Assembly: GCA_047602575.1 (NCBI GenBank)
Contig: JASGGY010000003.1
Span: 372,001 to 436,000 of the forward strand
Origin: UBA1366 sp047602575
Lineage (GTDB): Bacteria; Bacillota; Clostridia; Oscillospirales; Ruminococcaceae
Length of the DNA stretch: 64,000 nt
Direction of reading: 5' to 3'
Under the pieces are notes generated by a model. It did not search any database, was not told where the DNA came from, and worked only from the letters and a program-made list of their open reading frames with translations. The translations under genes and the position numbers were made by a program. Positions within the stretch are counted from its first letter, which is position 1; each line of letters begins with the position of its first letter. Positions 1-9,332 of the stretch are shown in pieces.

Positions 1-1686
1 CTTGTTATGGATCTGACCGACGCGGACAAAGCACTCTTTCTGACACTCTACCGCGGAATCCTCGCCGCAAAGGGCAGCGTGAACGTTCTGCTGCGCACAA
101 GCTTCGGCGATGTGCGGGATATTTACACCGACCTCACCGCCCTTGATTTTGACGGCATCGGGCTTGACTTTGTCGAGGGAACGGCTTCCCTCGACTTACT
201 GAAAGCCCACGGTTTCCCTGCCGGAAAAACCTTATTTGCGGGTGTGGTCAACGGTAAAAACATCTGGAAGAACCGTTACGCCAAGACCCTTTCTCTGCTT
301 GTGGAACTTCGCGCCGTTGCACCTGATGCGGTGATTTCCACCTCCTGTTCGCTTTTACACGTGCCGTACACGCTTGACAACGAACCGAAACTCGGGTATG
401 ATAAAAAAGCCCACCTTGCCTTTGCGTATGAAAAGCTCGGGGAGCTTGCCGCGCTGAAAACGCTGGCACAGTCCCCCGATTATACCAAAGAGGATTTGCT
501 TACCGAAAACGAAGCGCTCTTTACCGGCACGCGAGAAGCGTCCGACGAGGCGGTGCGCGCACGGGTAAACGTGCTGACCGACGCAGATTTTGTGCGCACA
601 CCGGCATTCGGCGTGCGGGAAACACTTCAGAAAGCAGCGTTCAGACTGCCGCTGCTTCCGACCACAACCATCGGCTCGTTCCCCCAGACCGCAGAGGTGC
701 GCGCAAACCGCGCTGCATTCCGCAAGGGGATTATTTCCCGGGAAACATACACCGCGTTCAACCGCGCCCGCATTGCCGACTGCGTCAAGCTGCAGGAGGA
801 TATCGGACTGGATGTGCTTGTTCACGGCGAGTTCGAACGCAACGACATGGTGGAATACTTCGGTGAAAATCTAAACGGCTTCCTGTTTACGGAAGCGGCG
901 TGGGTGCAGTCCTACGGCACGCGCTGCGTGAAGCCACCGGTTATCTGGGGCGATGTTTCCAGAAGCCGCCCGATGACGGTGGATTATGCCGTTTTTGCGC
1001 AGAGCCTGACGAAAAAGCCCGTCAAAGGAATGCTCACGGGTCCTGTTACCATCCTCAACTGGTCGTTCCCGCGTGAGGATGTTTCGCCGGAAACTTCGGC
1101 GGTGCAGATTGCGCTCGCCATCCGCGACGAGGTGCTTGACCTTGAGGCGAGCGGCATCCGCATCATTCAGGTGGACGAAGCCGCCCTGCGCGAAAAGCTC
1201 CCCCTGCGCCGCAGCGAATGGCACAGCGCCTACCTTGACTGGGCGATCCCCGCATTCCGGCTCGTCCACAGCGGTGTGAAGCCCGAAACGCAGATTCACA
1301 CGCATATGTGCTACAGCGAATTCGCAGACATCATCCGTGACATCGACGACATGGACGCAGACGTGATCACCTTTGAGGCGTCGCGCTCGGATCTGACGAT
1401 TTTAGACGTTCTGGCGGAGAGCAACTTCCGCACCGAAGTAGGGCCGGGCGTGTACGACATTCACTCCCCGCGCATACCGACAACGGATGAAATCACCGCG
1501 GCACTTACTAAAATGCTTGCCAAAATCCCCGCCGAAAAGCTTTGGGTCAACCCCGACTGCGGCTTAAAGACACGCGGCGAAACAGAAACCCTGCCAAGTC
1601 TGCAAAACCTTGTCGCCGCCGCCGAACAGCTCCGCGCTTCCCTGACTTCAACCCTCCTAAACCACACAAAGGATGACTTAATTTAA
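1..1686 (+). CDS. metE: Cobalamin-independent methionine synthase, 5' end outside the window
   Basis: Transfers a methyl group from 5-methyl-tetrahydrofolate polyglutamate to homocysteine, the last step of methionine synthesis, in the cytosol. The frame is open at base 1, so the first visible ATG at 7 is internal; about 560 of the usual 750-765 residues are seen, leaving out part of the N-terminal barrel. The catalytic barrel is complete: the zinc-ligand motifs HTHMCYSEF and NPDCGLKTR and the TTTIGSFPQT segment are all present. metF follows one base after the stop codon, so the two are co-transcribed and MetF supplies the methyl donor. Upstream control, for example a riboswitch, is outside the window. 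Identification is firm. Confidence 0.95.
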   Translation, partial: LVMDLTDADKALFLTLYRGILAAKGSVNVLLRTSFGDVRDIYTDLTALDFDGIGLDFVEGTASLDLLKAHGFPAGKTLFAGVVNGKNIWKNRYAKTLSLLVELRAVAPDAVISTSCSLLHVPYTLDNEPKLGYDKKAHLAFAYEKLGELAALKTLAQSPDYTKEDLLTENEALFTGTREASDEAVRARVNVLTDADFVRTPAFGVRETLQKAAFRLPLLPTTTIGSFPQTAEVRANRAAFRKGIISRETYTAFNRARIADCVKLQEDIGLDVLVHGEFERNDMVEYFGENLNGFLFTEAAWVQSYGTRCVKPPVIWGDVSRSRPMTVDYAVFAQSLTKKPVKGMLTGPVTILNWSFPREDVSPETSAVQIALAIRDEVLDLEASGIRIIQVDEAALREKLPLRRSEWHSAYLDWAIPAFRLVHSGVKPETQIHTHMCYSEFADIIRDIDDMDADVITFEASRSDLTILDVLAESNFRTEVGPGVYDIHSPRIPTTDEITAALTKMLAKIPAEKLWVNPDCGLKTRGETETLPSLQNLVAAAEQLRASLTSTLLNHTKDDLI

Positions 1687-1687
1687 T

Positions 1688-2554
1688 ATGAATACCACTT
1701 CTTTATTTTCTGAAAAAACTGTTTTTTCCTTTGAAATCTTTCCCCCGAAACGCACCGCGCCCATCGCGACGGTCTATGAAATGCTCGACGCGCTGCGCGG
1801 GCTTTCGCCGGACTTCATCAGCGTGACCTACGGCGCGGGCGGGGCAAAGGACAAGTATTCCACCGTGGACATCGCCGCGGATGTGAAAAACGTCTACGGC
1901 ATCGAGAGCGTCGCGCATCTGCCCTGCGCGGGGCTGACAAAGGCGCAGGCGGGCGAACTCCTTGACAGCCTTTCCGCGCGCGGGATTGAAAACATCTTAG
2001 CCCTGCGCGGCGATCTGACCGAGGAAAACCGCTACGGCGGCGAATTCGCCCATGCGGACGAGGCTGTGCGCTTTATCAAGGAGCGCGGCGGGTTTAACAT
2101 CGTCGCGGCGTGCTACCCCGAGGGGCATCCGGAGTCGGCAAGCATCGTCGAGGACATCCGTTACTTAAAACAAAAGGTGGACGCGGGTGCAAACCAGCTC
2201 ATCACACAGCTGTTTTTCGACAACGACGCGTTCTACGGCTTCGCGGAGCGCGCGCAGTGCGCGGGGATTAACGTTCCCATTCAGGCGGGCATCATGCCGG
2301 TCGTCAACCGCAATCAGATCAGCCGGATGCTCACCCTCAGCGGTGTGAATATGCCGCGCAAATTCCTGACCATGATGACCAGGTACGAGAACAACCCCGA
2401 AGCCCTCCGCGACGCGGGCATCGCTTATGCGGTGGATCAGATCGCCGATCTGGTTTCGCAGGGCGTGGCGGGCATTCATCTTTATACCATGAACACCCCC
2501 GTCACTGCCAAGCGGATTTACGACGCGGTAAAATCCCTTGTCGCGGCGCAATAA
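1688..2554 (+). CDS. metF: 5,10-methylenetetrahydrofolate reductase
   Basis: Reduces 5,10-methylene-tetrahydrofolate to 5-methyl-tetrahydrofolate with FAD, feeding the methionine synthase encoded just upstream. The protein has 288 residues, close to the short bacterial form, with the N-terminal FSFEIFPPK motif, the SVTYGAGG segment, the ALRGDL motif and QLFFDN typical of the MetF barrel. The ATG lies one base after the metE stop, and its ribosome site (AAAGGATG) lies inside the end of metE, which suggests translational coupling. No additional methyltransferase or cobalamin domain is fused. Nothing unusual was seen. Confidence 0.95.
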   Translation: MNTTSLFSEKTVFSFEIFPPKRTAPIATVYEMLDALRGLSPDFISVTYGAGGAKDKYSTVDIAADVKNVYGIESVAHLPCAGLTKAQAGELLDSLSARGIENILALRGDLTEENRYGGEFAHADEAVRFIKERGGFNIVAACYPEGHPESASIVEDIRYLKQKVDAGANQLITQLFFDNDAFYGFAERAQCAGINVPIQAGIMPVVNRNQISRMLTLSGVNMPRKFLTMMTRYENNPEALRDAGIAYAVDQIADLVSQGVAGIHLYTMNTPVTAKRIYDAVKSLVAAQ

Positions 2555-2559
2555 ACGGC

Positions 2560-2588
2560 TTGACGAACGGGAAATTTTGTTGTAAAAT
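2560..2588 (+). promoter_or_regulatory. Sigma-A type promoter for pepF
   Basis: TTGACG at 2560-2565 and TAAAAT at 2583-2588 are separated by exactly 17 bases. They lie in the gap between the metF stop and the pepF start, about 80 bases before the pepF ATG. This indicates that pepF is transcribed on its own. Confidence 0.75.
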
Positions 2589-2666
2589 AGAACTGTGGGG
2601 CGTATAGCTCCGCAGTTTTTGTTTATGCTAAAAATATTATGCCCGACGGGCGGAACGGAGTCATAT

Positions 2667-4460
2667 ATGGCACAAGGCATTCCCGCGCGCGATGAAATGG
2701 ACGCGCAGTATCAATGGGCAATCGAGGATCTGTATGCAAGCGACGCGCTTTGGTATGCGGATTTTGAGCTGGCGAAAACCTACCCCGCAAAAATTTCCGC
2801 GCTTAAGGGAACGCTCGCGCAGTCTGCGGACGCGCTGCTGGCGATGTTTTCGCTTGACGACGAGCTGTCGGTGCTCATCGACCGGCTGGCAAACTATGCC
2901 CACCGCCGCGCGGACGAGGACACTAAGGTTGCGGCGTATCAGGAAATGAAGGGCAAGCTTTCCGCGTTTTTTGTGGATATCCAGAACGCGTCGGCTTACC
3001 AGCTTCCGGAGATGATTGCCCTATCGGACGAACAATTGGCGGCGTTTTATGCGCAAACGCCCGCTCTGGAATTATACCGCACAGCGATCGACCGCATCAT
3101 GCGCCGCAAGGAACACGTTTTACCGGAGGAACAGGAAGCTCTGCTCGCACTGGCGGGCGAGGTGCGCGGCGCGCCGGAGGAAATCTACTCCATGTTCAAC
3201 GACGCGGATCTGGAATTCCCTGCCATCACCAGCAAGGACGGCGAAGCGGTTCCCGTCACCCATGCAAGCTTTATTCCCCTGATGCAAAGCACCGACCGCG
3301 CAATCCGTATCGCAGCATTCGGTTCGGTTTACGGCACTTACGAGAATTTCCGCAACACCGCAGCGGCGCTGCTTTCGTCGCAGGTCAAGCAGCTTGTCTT
3401 TTCGGCAAAGGCGCGGAAATATGCTTCCACCCTTGACGCCGCGCTCGACGGCACGGATGTTCCCGACAATGTGTATCGCAGCCTGATTGACGCGGTGCAT
3501 CAGAACATCGACGCGCTGCACCGCTATGCCGCCCTGCGCAAAAAGGCGCTCGGTCTGGAAGCGCTGCATATGTACGACCTCTACACGCCGATTGTGAAAA
3601 AGGCGGATACGCACATTCCCTACGAGCGGGCGGCGGAGCTGATCTGCGACGCGCTTCTGCCCCTCGGCGCGGACTATCAGGCGATCCTGCGGGAGGGCTT
3701 TGCGAACCGCTGGGTGGACGTTTATGAAAACGCGAACAAAATGAGCGGGGCGTATTCCGCCGGCGCGCGGGTGCATCCTTTTGTGCTGATGAATTACAAG
3801 GGCACAATTGACAGCGTTTTCACCCTTGCGCACGAGATGGGACACGCCATTCACTCTTATCTTTCCAACCGCACCCAGCCAGTGGTTTATTCGAATTATG
3901 TGATTTTCGTTGCGGAAGTCGCCTCGACCTGCAACGAAGCCCTGCTCATGGAGCATATGCTCAAAATCACCGACGACCGCGACGAACGTGCTTATCTCAT
4001 TAACTATTTCCTTGAGCAATTTCGCACCACGCTCTACCGCCAGACGATGTTCGCGGAGTTTGAGCTAAAAATCAACGAAGCCGTTGAAAGCGGCGAGGTT
4101 CTCACCGCCGACAGCCTTTGCGCGATGTACCGCGCCCTCAACGAATTCTATTACGGCGACGGCGTTGTCATCGATCCGGAAATCGATATGGAATGGGCGC
4201 GCATCCCGCATTTTTATTATAACTATTATGTTTACCAGTACGCCACCGGCTATTCTGCGGCAATCGCTCTCTCTCGGCGCATTCTCTCCGGCGGCGAGCC
4301 GGCGGTGAAGGACTATCTGGGCTTTCTTTCGGCGGGCTGCTCGACCGATCCGATTTCGATTCTGAAAAACGCGGGCTGCGATTTGTCCTCCCCCGCCCCC
4401 GTGACCGCGGCGCTCGCGCTGTTTGACGATCTGATTACGGAGCTGGATGGATTGCTGTAA
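2667..4460 (+). CDS. pepF: Oligoendopeptidase F, M3 metallopeptidase
   Basis: Cytosolic zinc peptidase that cuts short peptides, roughly 7-17 residues in characterised relatives. The HEMGH zinc-binding motif sits inside FTLAHEMGHAIHS and the third ligand region is EVASTCNEALL, as in the PepF branch of M3. The frame is open further upstream to 2595, but the ATG at 2667 is chosen because GGAG lies 7 bases before it and the resulting 597 residues match the usual PepF length of about 600. It has its own promoter and ends in a convergent gap shared with the YfhO-like gene. No signal peptide. Exact peptide substrates cannot be told from sequence. Confidence 0.93.
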   Translation: MAQGIPARDEMDAQYQWAIEDLYASDALWYADFELAKTYPAKISALKGTLAQSADALLAMFSLDDELSVLIDRLANYAHRRADEDTKVAAYQEMKGKLSAFFVDIQNASAYQLPEMIALSDEQLAAFYAQTPALELYRTAIDRIMRRKEHVLPEEQEALLALAGEVRGAPEEIYSMFNDADLEFPAITSKDGEAVPVTHASFIPLMQSTDRAIRIAAFGSVYGTYENFRNTAAALLSSQVKQLVFSAKARKYASTLDAALDGTDVPDNVYRSLIDAVHQNIDALHRYAALRKKALGLEALHMYDLYTPIVKKADTHIPYERAAELICDALLPLGADYQAILREGFANRWVDVYENANKMSGAYSAGARVHPFVLMNYKGTIDSVFTLAHEMGHAIHSYLSNRTQPVVYSNYVIFVAEVASTCNEALLMEHMLKITDDRDERAYLINYFLEQFRTTLYRQTMFAEFELKINEAVESGEVLTADSLCAMYRALNEFYYGDGVVIDPEIDMEWARIPHFYYNYYVYQYATGYSAAIALSRRILSGGEPAVKDYLGFLSAGCSTDPISILKNAGCDLSSPAPVTAALALFDDLITELDGLL

Positions 4461-4482
4461 GACAAAGCAAGAAAGCCGCCCC

Positions 4483-4650
4483 AAGAGGGGGGCTTTGCCC
4501 CCCTCTTGACTCCCTCACCAAAGGGTACAAGTACCCTTTGGAAACCCATTGTTTTGTAGTTTATACTTTGTTTTTCTTAACTGATTTATGAGTTGGCTAT
4601 TGCTTTGTGTTTTCGATCCAGCATTTGAAAAATGAGCGTATGCTTTATTG
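4483..4650. repeat. Dispersed hairpin-rich intergenic repeat, copy A
   Basis: Lies in the convergent gap between pepF and the YfhO-like gene. It begins with a strong inverted repeat at 4483-4508 (11-base arms around TTT). A second perfect inverted repeat follows at 4518-4541, with arms CCAAAGGGTAC around AA. After that come AAACCCATTGTTT, TACTTTG and a closing TTGAAAAATGAGC. Copies B (10.6 kb) and C (19.2 kb) share these blocks in the same order. No protein is encoded. The hairpins may act as terminators, but no T-run follows. Confidence 0.65.
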
Positions 4651-4736
4651 CAGGCTAATAGCTTTCCGGTTTGTGCTTGTAGGATGTTCGGCAACGGATT
4701 GACACTGCTCTGAGCTGTTTTATGACTGATAAACAA

Positions 4737-4775
4737 CAAAGCCCTGCCGGATTTGCTCCGCGCAGGGCTTGCTTT
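4737..4775 (-). terminator. Terminator-like hairpin after the YfhO-like gene
   Basis: AGCCCTGC and GCGCAGGGCT form a stem just beyond the stop codon of the leftward YfhO-like gene. On the minus strand a weak T-rich stretch (TTTGTTGT) follows. It is probably a modest terminator. Confidence 0.5.
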
Positions 4776-4780
4776 TATGC

Positions 4781-7366
4781 CTATTTCTTTTTCTCCGTCA
4801 GCCTGAATGCGACACACAGCGCAGCACCCAGCGCCGACACTATGATTCCCGCGTTCTGCCACGGGGCTTTATAAGTAAGCTCGATGTCCTTTTCGCCCGG
4901 CGTGACCGGAAAACCGATGAACGCACCGTCCACCATTTCATAGGGCGTTTTCTTGCCGTTGACCTTCAGCGTAAAGCCCTTATCATAGGGCATGGAAAGG
5001 ACAAAATAGCCGTTTCTTGTCACATTGATTTTCCCCGCGATGCGGTCGCCGGCGGTTTTGTCCGCGTCGATTTCAAACGCGTCCACCGTTTTGGAAACAC
5101 CGCTGATTTCCGCGTAATCGAGGGTCTGGAGCGTGATGTCGGTGATGACGAAGCTGCTTTGCGAAAACAGCACGTTCAATGTATCGAACGGTTCGTTCGC
5201 GGACACCGCGAAATCAAAGGTGTAATTGTTGTTCGGATACGGTGCGCTTTCGGAGGAAAGCTTGTTGCGGATGCCGTTGATTTCAATCCATGAGGAATCG
5301 CTCGGCTCGCGGTACTGCATCTGAAAGCGGACAAACAGGATTTTTCCCGCCACCGGCTCGGAAAGCTTCACCTGCATCGCGGCATTTTCACTGGCGGAAA
5401 TCGACCATGTGCCGTTGTTTTCGGCATAAGTCAGGTTCTGAGTGCTTTCAACGGAAGTCGTGCCGGGATACGCTTTCACCGCGGATTCAAACGTCGCCGC
5501 GCCGCCGTTTTTTACCACGCAGGTTTTCACCAGCGCTTCCGCATTCGCCGGATAATCGAGCGCGCGCAGGGCGGATTCGCTGAGCAGCTTGTCCGTCACA
5601 AAGCCAACCGGCATCGCATCGTCGTTGACGCAAAGCTTTGTGATGCCGTACTGCCCGATTTCGCGGTAGCCGATCGGCGGGGCGGTATCGGTCAGCAGAT
5701 AGCGGTTTCCGGCAAGCAGATTAAAGAGCGGATTGCGCGTGGCATTGAGCAAAACAGAATTGTTGTATGTGATTTCATTGTTCATCAGGTTGTAATACAG
5801 GTCGGAATAATCCTCGTCGTGAACGGAGGAATACAGCGTGGTGCGGTAGTCGCCCTGTGTGTAAATCTGATTGACGCTGTACAGCGTGTTGACGTTATCG
5901 GAAATCCGCGCAAAGCCGCCGCTGTCTGCGACCGCCTGCTCCGCCGCCTGTGAAGCGCCGTTGTGCATATATGCGTTCCAGTCGGTCAGCTTGGGGTATT
6001 CCTCGGTTTTATTGACAACCACACACGCCAGCAGACACATAACCGTCACCGGCAGAATGACCGCCATACGCTTTTTGATCCGCAGACACACGCACACTGC
6101 CGCCGTCGTCACCAAGATGTCCGTCAGCGCCAGAATAAACGCCTGCGGCAGCGAAAAGCCCGCACCGCTGATCAGATTGCTGAAAAGATGATAGCTTCTC
6201 GTCAGCGAAACCATCATCACCGCAAGCCCCGTCGCCGCGGACGCGAGATTGCGGCGCAGCCCGATGTCATAGATATGGCGCAGATACACCGCCGTCATAT
6301 ACAGCACCAGGGGCAGCAGCGGGATCAGCGACTTCGGGCGCGCATAGAGCATCCCGTTGAACAGGAAGCTGAACAGCGGACAGGCAATCATGCACAGCAG
6401 CACCGCCGAAATTGCAGTTCGCGCGCGCTTTGCCGCAAAGAGATTGCCGAACAGCGCCAGCACGACGATGAACGTAAACCCGATTCCGTAAGCGCTGTAC
6501 ATCGCGTCGATCAGCCCGTTTCCGTCAAACAGCGAGGACAGCTTCAAGCCGTACGCGTCGTTTGCGTCCATGCTTTTTCCGCCGAGCAGGGCTTTAAAGG
6601 TGGGGAGAATCAGAATGCCCGTCAGCATCACACCCGCGCCGAGGCGCAGAAAATACCGCGCAGCCGCTTTTGTCAGTGCCCGCAGCGAGAGCGTCTGCGT
6701 TTTATCCAGATACCGGTATGCTGCGTACAACGCGACGCAGGCAAGACAGCCCGGCGCGTAAAAATAGCTGACAAGGATCGTCCCCGCCACACCAGTGATC
6801 AATAAGCCGGCGCGTTTTTTCTCCGCGTATAAATCCGTGCCGATGAGCGCCAGAACCAAAAACGGCAGGTAGCTGACGAACATAATCTGCCTGTGGCTTT
6901 GGAAAATCACCGGCCCTGCCAGCATATACAGCGCCGCCGCAAAAAAGCAGATCGACATCGTAAAGCCGTTTCGCCGCAGCCAGTAATAAACCAGCGTCGT
7001 GCCCACTGCAATCAGCGCGATGCTCACGCCGATGATATAATACACCATCGGCACAAACGGCAGTAAATAACTGATCAGCACCACCGGATTATACAATCCG
7101 TAATAGGAGAAATTGAAAATATTCTGCCCGCCACCGATGTTCGCCGCAAAGCTCGGGAACGGGTCATGTGTCTGATAAAACAGCGCGCGGAAATATTCCG
7201 CGAAGGCAAAATGCTGCTGCGACCAATCCTTTTCCGAGCCGAACAGGTATTCAAACCGGAGCCGACAGATCAGGATTACCGCCAATAAAACGTAAAGCGA
7301 TCCCAGCAGCAGCCAGTCCTTGCGGTGCAGCACACGTTGTTTTTTTGTTGTCTGAGAAACGTCCAT
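4781..7366 (-). CDS. YfhO-family multi-pass membrane protein, GT-C glycosyltransferase-like
   Basis: An 861-residue membrane protein. A short cytosolic head leads into a helix (DWLLLGSLYVLLAVILICRL), then an outside loop with the SEKDWSQQH and NIGGGQNIFNFSYYGLYNP motifs typical of YfhO. About ten more helices run to residue ~470, followed by a long extracytoplasmic C-terminal domain and a final helix near the end (GIIVSALGAALCVAF). YfhO proteins are thought to move sugars onto envelope polymers such as lipoteichoic acid; that role is inferred here. The ATG at 7366 is preferred over one 45 bases upstream because GAAGGAG sits 5 bases before it. The gene follows the PIG-L gene by 17 bases, so the two form an envelope operon. 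Confidence 0.82.
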   Translation of the reverse strand: MDVSQTTKKQRVLHRKDWLLLGSLYVLLAVILICRLRFEYLFGSEKDWSQQHFAFAEYFRALFYQTHDPFPSFAANIGGGQNIFNFSYYGLYNPVVLISYLLPFVPMVYYIIGVSIALIAVGTTLVYYWLRRNGFTMSICFFAAALYMLAGPVIFQSHRQIMFVSYLPFLVLALIGTDLYAEKKRAGLLITGVAGTILVSYFYAPGCLACVALYAAYRYLDKTQTLSLRALTKAAARYFLRLGAGVMLTGILILPTFKALLGGKSMDANDAYGLKLSSLFDGNGLIDAMYSAYGIGFTFIVVLALFGNLFAAKRARTAISAVLLCMIACPLFSFLFNGMLYARPKSLIPLLPLVLYMTAVYLRHIYDIGLRRNLASAATGLAVMMVSLTRSYHLFSNLISGAGFSLPQAFILALTDILVTTAAVCVCLRIKKRMAVILPVTVMCLLACVVVNKTEEYPKLTDWNAYMHNGASQAAEQAVADSGGFARISDNVNTLYSVNQIYTQGDYRTTLYSSVHDEDYSDLYYNLMNNEITYNNSVLLNATRNPLFNLLAGNRYLLTDTAPPIGYREIGQYGITKLCVNDDAMPVGFVTDKLLSESALRALDYPANAEALVKTCVVKNGGAATFESAVKAYPGTTSVESTQNLTYAENNGTWSISASENAAMQVKLSEPVAGKILFVRFQMQYREPSDSSWIEINGIRNKLSSESAPYPNNNYTFDFAVSANEPFDTLNVLFSQSSFVITDITLQTLDYAEISGVSKTVDAFEIDADKTAGDRIAGKINVTRNGYFVLSMPYDKGFTLKVNGKKTPYEMVDGAFIGFPVTPGEKDIELTYKAPWQNAGIIVSALGAALCVAFRLTEKKK

Positions 7367-7382
7367 GTAAACTCCTTCGCGC

Positions 7383-8165
7383 TCACGCGGTATATTTCGT
7401 CCAATTCTCAAAGGGGAGCATCTGTCCGAATTTGTCCATCACAAAGCCCTGACTGGTATAAATATCCTCAATAATATCCGTTTTTTCCACAAGCTCCGCA
7501 TCCGTAATACGCGGCGGGTTTGTGGCGGCATAATCCTTTTCTGCCGCGGGGCTGTAATACTTTCCGAAATACCAGAGGTTGTCCTCGTCCGCGCAGACCT
7601 GGTTATATGCCTTTGTCACCAGCTGATCGGTGAGAATGTGCTGGTTGTGACCGTATTCCCCGTCGGGGTTGTGGGTGACAATCATGTTCCAGTGCTTGAG
7701 CGCCATGATTTCAGTCAGATCTTTCTCAATGTCATCGGAGCAGTTTTTCCAGTTGCTGCGTTTGCCCAGCACCTTGTCCGGAAAGCCCAGCATCACCGCT
7801 TTGTCGCCGGTGCGGTCCATCGCTTTGAGAAACTCCTTCGCCCGCACCTCGCTCGTGCCGCCCGTGACGCAGACGACCAAGTAACTGCCCTCCATCAGGT
7901 GCGCGCCGCCCCAGATGATGTCGTCGTCGGGGTGCGCGACAATCATGAGGTTATCAATGCCGGTTAAATCCAGAGTGGCAAAGTCCGTCGTCACATATTT
8001 ATTGCGGACATAGATGCTCTTTCCGGTGTAGCACGCACCGACCAGAACGACAAACGCCACCGTCAGGCAAATAATTTTGAAGAGTCGGGTTCGGATTCTG
8101 CTTTTTTTTGCGGGCGTATCTTTTTGATTTTCGGGAAGCTTTTCTTTCTTATGTAACAAGATCAT
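7383..8165 (-). CDS. PIG-L/LmbE family deacetylase with N-terminal membrane anchor
   Basis: Family members remove acetyl groups from N-acetylglucosamine-linked substrates with a zinc ion. The zinc motif AHPDDD occurs in LMIVAHPDDDIIWGG, and the distal metal/catalytic segment is THNPDGEYGHNQH. A single hydrophobic helix near residues 25-45 would anchor the enzyme with its domain outside the membrane. The ATG at 8165 has GAGG six bases upstream; alternative starts lie at 8171 and 8207. The downstream YfhO-like gene starts 17 bases after the stop. Together they suggest modification of a cell-surface glycan; the actual substrate is unknown. Confidence 0.85.
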   Translation of the reverse strand: MILLHKKEKLPENQKDTPAKKSRIRTRLFKIICLTVAFVVLVGACYTGKSIYVRNKYVTTDFATLDLTGIDNLMIVAHPDDDIIWGGAHLMEGSYLVVCVTGGTSEVRAKEFLKAMDRTGDKAVMLGFPDKVLGKRSNWKNCSDDIEKDLTEIMALKHWNMIVTHNPDGEYGHNQHILTDQLVTKAYNQVCADEDNLWYFGKYYSPAAEKDYAATNPPRITDAELVEKTDIIEDIYTSQGFVMDKFGQMLPFENWTKYTA

Positions 8166-8293
8166 GGTCATTCCTCGTTTTCTTTGTTTCCACATTTTTC
8201 GCGCCAAACAGTATTATAGCACGTTTTTTTCATTTCAGCAATCGTTTGCGCAAATTTTTTTCTTAAATCATTCTTAAGCTTCACCGGAACGAC

Positions 8294-8324
8294 AAAAAGG
8301 CAGAAAAGCTGCTGCTTCTCTGCC
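8294..8324 (-). terminator. Rho-independent terminator after the 52-residue membrane protein gene
   Basis: On the minus strand GGCAGAGAAG pairs with CTTTTCTGCC (one G-T pair), followed at once by TTTTTG. It lies about 30 bases after the stop codon of the gene at 8353. Confidence 0.8.
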
Positions 8325-8352
8325 CTGCGTTGCGTTTACCGTGTGAAAACAG

Positions 8353-8511
8353 TCAGACCATGCCGCATTCGTCATAGTCCTTCCAGCGCTCCTCGTATGC
8401 CTTGGTGCTCATGTATTTATAAACGAAATAACCGGTTGACGCGACCACCAGAACCAATGCGACCATGATGGTAAAAAACGATTTCCGTTCGCTGACTTTT
8501 TTTTCTTCCAT
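8353..8511 (-). CDS. Small single-pass membrane protein, 52 residues, function unknown
   Basis: The frame is open to 8679, but the true start is taken as the ATG at 8511. A purine-rich site (GGGAAGGGTG) lies six bases before it, and the longer reading adds an Arg/Pro-rich stretch that does not look like protein. The product has a charged head, one membrane helix (FFTIMVALVLVVASTGYFVY) and a short tail ending AYEERWKDYDECGMV. The tail, with its paired acidic and aromatic residues and a lone cysteine, looks selected rather than random. A clear terminator follows. No function can be assigned. Confidence 0.65.
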   Translation of the reverse strand: MEEKKVSERKSFFTIMVALVLVVASTGYFVYKYMSTKAYEERWKDYDECGMV

Positions 8512-8591
8512 GGTTATCACCCTTCCCGCCGCGCGCAGATCCTTCGCGGCGTTGTTTGTAATTCCCATTATAACACAAGTTTCCGGCGATG

Positions 8592-9152
8592 TCAAACGCT
8601 TCGCAGGTATTCTTCCAGACATTTTCCGCTTTTTTTCATCCGGCACGCATCGTGCCGCCCAACATAGCGGAAATGCCACGGCTCATAGACATAGCCCGTC
8701 ACCGCCTCCGCGCCCTCCGGATAGCGCAGGACAAAGCCGAATTTGTGCGCATTTTTTTTCAGCCAGTCAAACTCTTTGGTCTGCGCGAAGCGTTCGTCAA
8801 CGTCGGTGTCCTTCTCCCCCATCAGATCCGCGGCAAGCCCCGCGTTGTGCTCGCTCGCCCCCGCAACGGCAAGGCATTTCGCGGTGTCGCAGACGGCTTC
8901 CTCGGCGTTCATCCCGTCAGCCATCCGCGTCCGGATGCTGCGCTCAAACAGCTCCGCCTGATATTTAAAGGAACGGTATGCCGACACCACGCTCAGGCGC
9001 ACGCCTTTTTTCAGTGCCGCGGTCAGCATCTTTTTCATCGCCCTGCCGGCGCAGCACTCCATATATTTGTCCGGACCGACGCGAATCAGCTCAAACACCT
9101 CGCTCTCCTCCACCGGATGATCCGCGTTGACAAGCCGCAAGTTTTTCTTCAT
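8592..9152 (-). CDS. VanY-like D,D-carboxypeptidase/endopeptidase, M15 family
   Basis: M15 peptidases cut D-Ala-containing peptidoglycan stem peptides with one zinc ion. The M15 signatures are all present: SAYRS, SEHNAGLAADL (His and Asp zinc ligands) and EPWHFRYVG (catalytic Glu and third ligand His). The 186-residue protein has no signal peptide or membrane helix; it starts MKKNLRLVNADHP. That is unusual for an enzyme acting outside the membrane. It may act on recycled wall fragments, or leave the cell by another route such as mother-cell or spore lysis. An AGGGGG site precedes the ATG by about 8 bases. It is divergent from spoIIP, which may only be coincidence. Confidence 0.85.
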   Translation of the reverse strand: MKKNLRLVNADHPVEESEVFELIRVGPDKYMECCAGRAMKKMLTAALKKGVRLSVVSAYRSFKYQAELFERSIRTRMADGMNAEEAVCDTAKCLAVAGASEHNAGLAADLMGEKDTDVDERFAQTKEFDWLKKNAHKFGFVLRYPEGAEAVTGYVYEPWHFRYVGRHDACRMKKSGKCLEEYLRSV

Positions 9153-9332
9153 AAAAACAACCCCCTGTGCCTCTTAAATATCCCATCATATGCACGTAAG
9201 GGAGAAATAATGTAGAGAATCCTCCGTAAAATTTTCCGGCACGACACGCGCAGCACACGCGGGCGCGTCCGCATAACACGCCCCCGCCGCGCATAGGATG
9301 GACTAAGAATGCGTTGAGAAAGGACTTGCCCT

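Noticed and set aside
3120..4019. 299-residue minus-strand frame
   Set aside because: It is antisense to the M3 peptidase gene, which has clear family motifs.
5963..6805. 280-residue plus-strand frame rich in Arg, His and Gln
   Set aside because: It lies fully inside the YfhO-like gene on the other strand and has the composition of a shadow frame.
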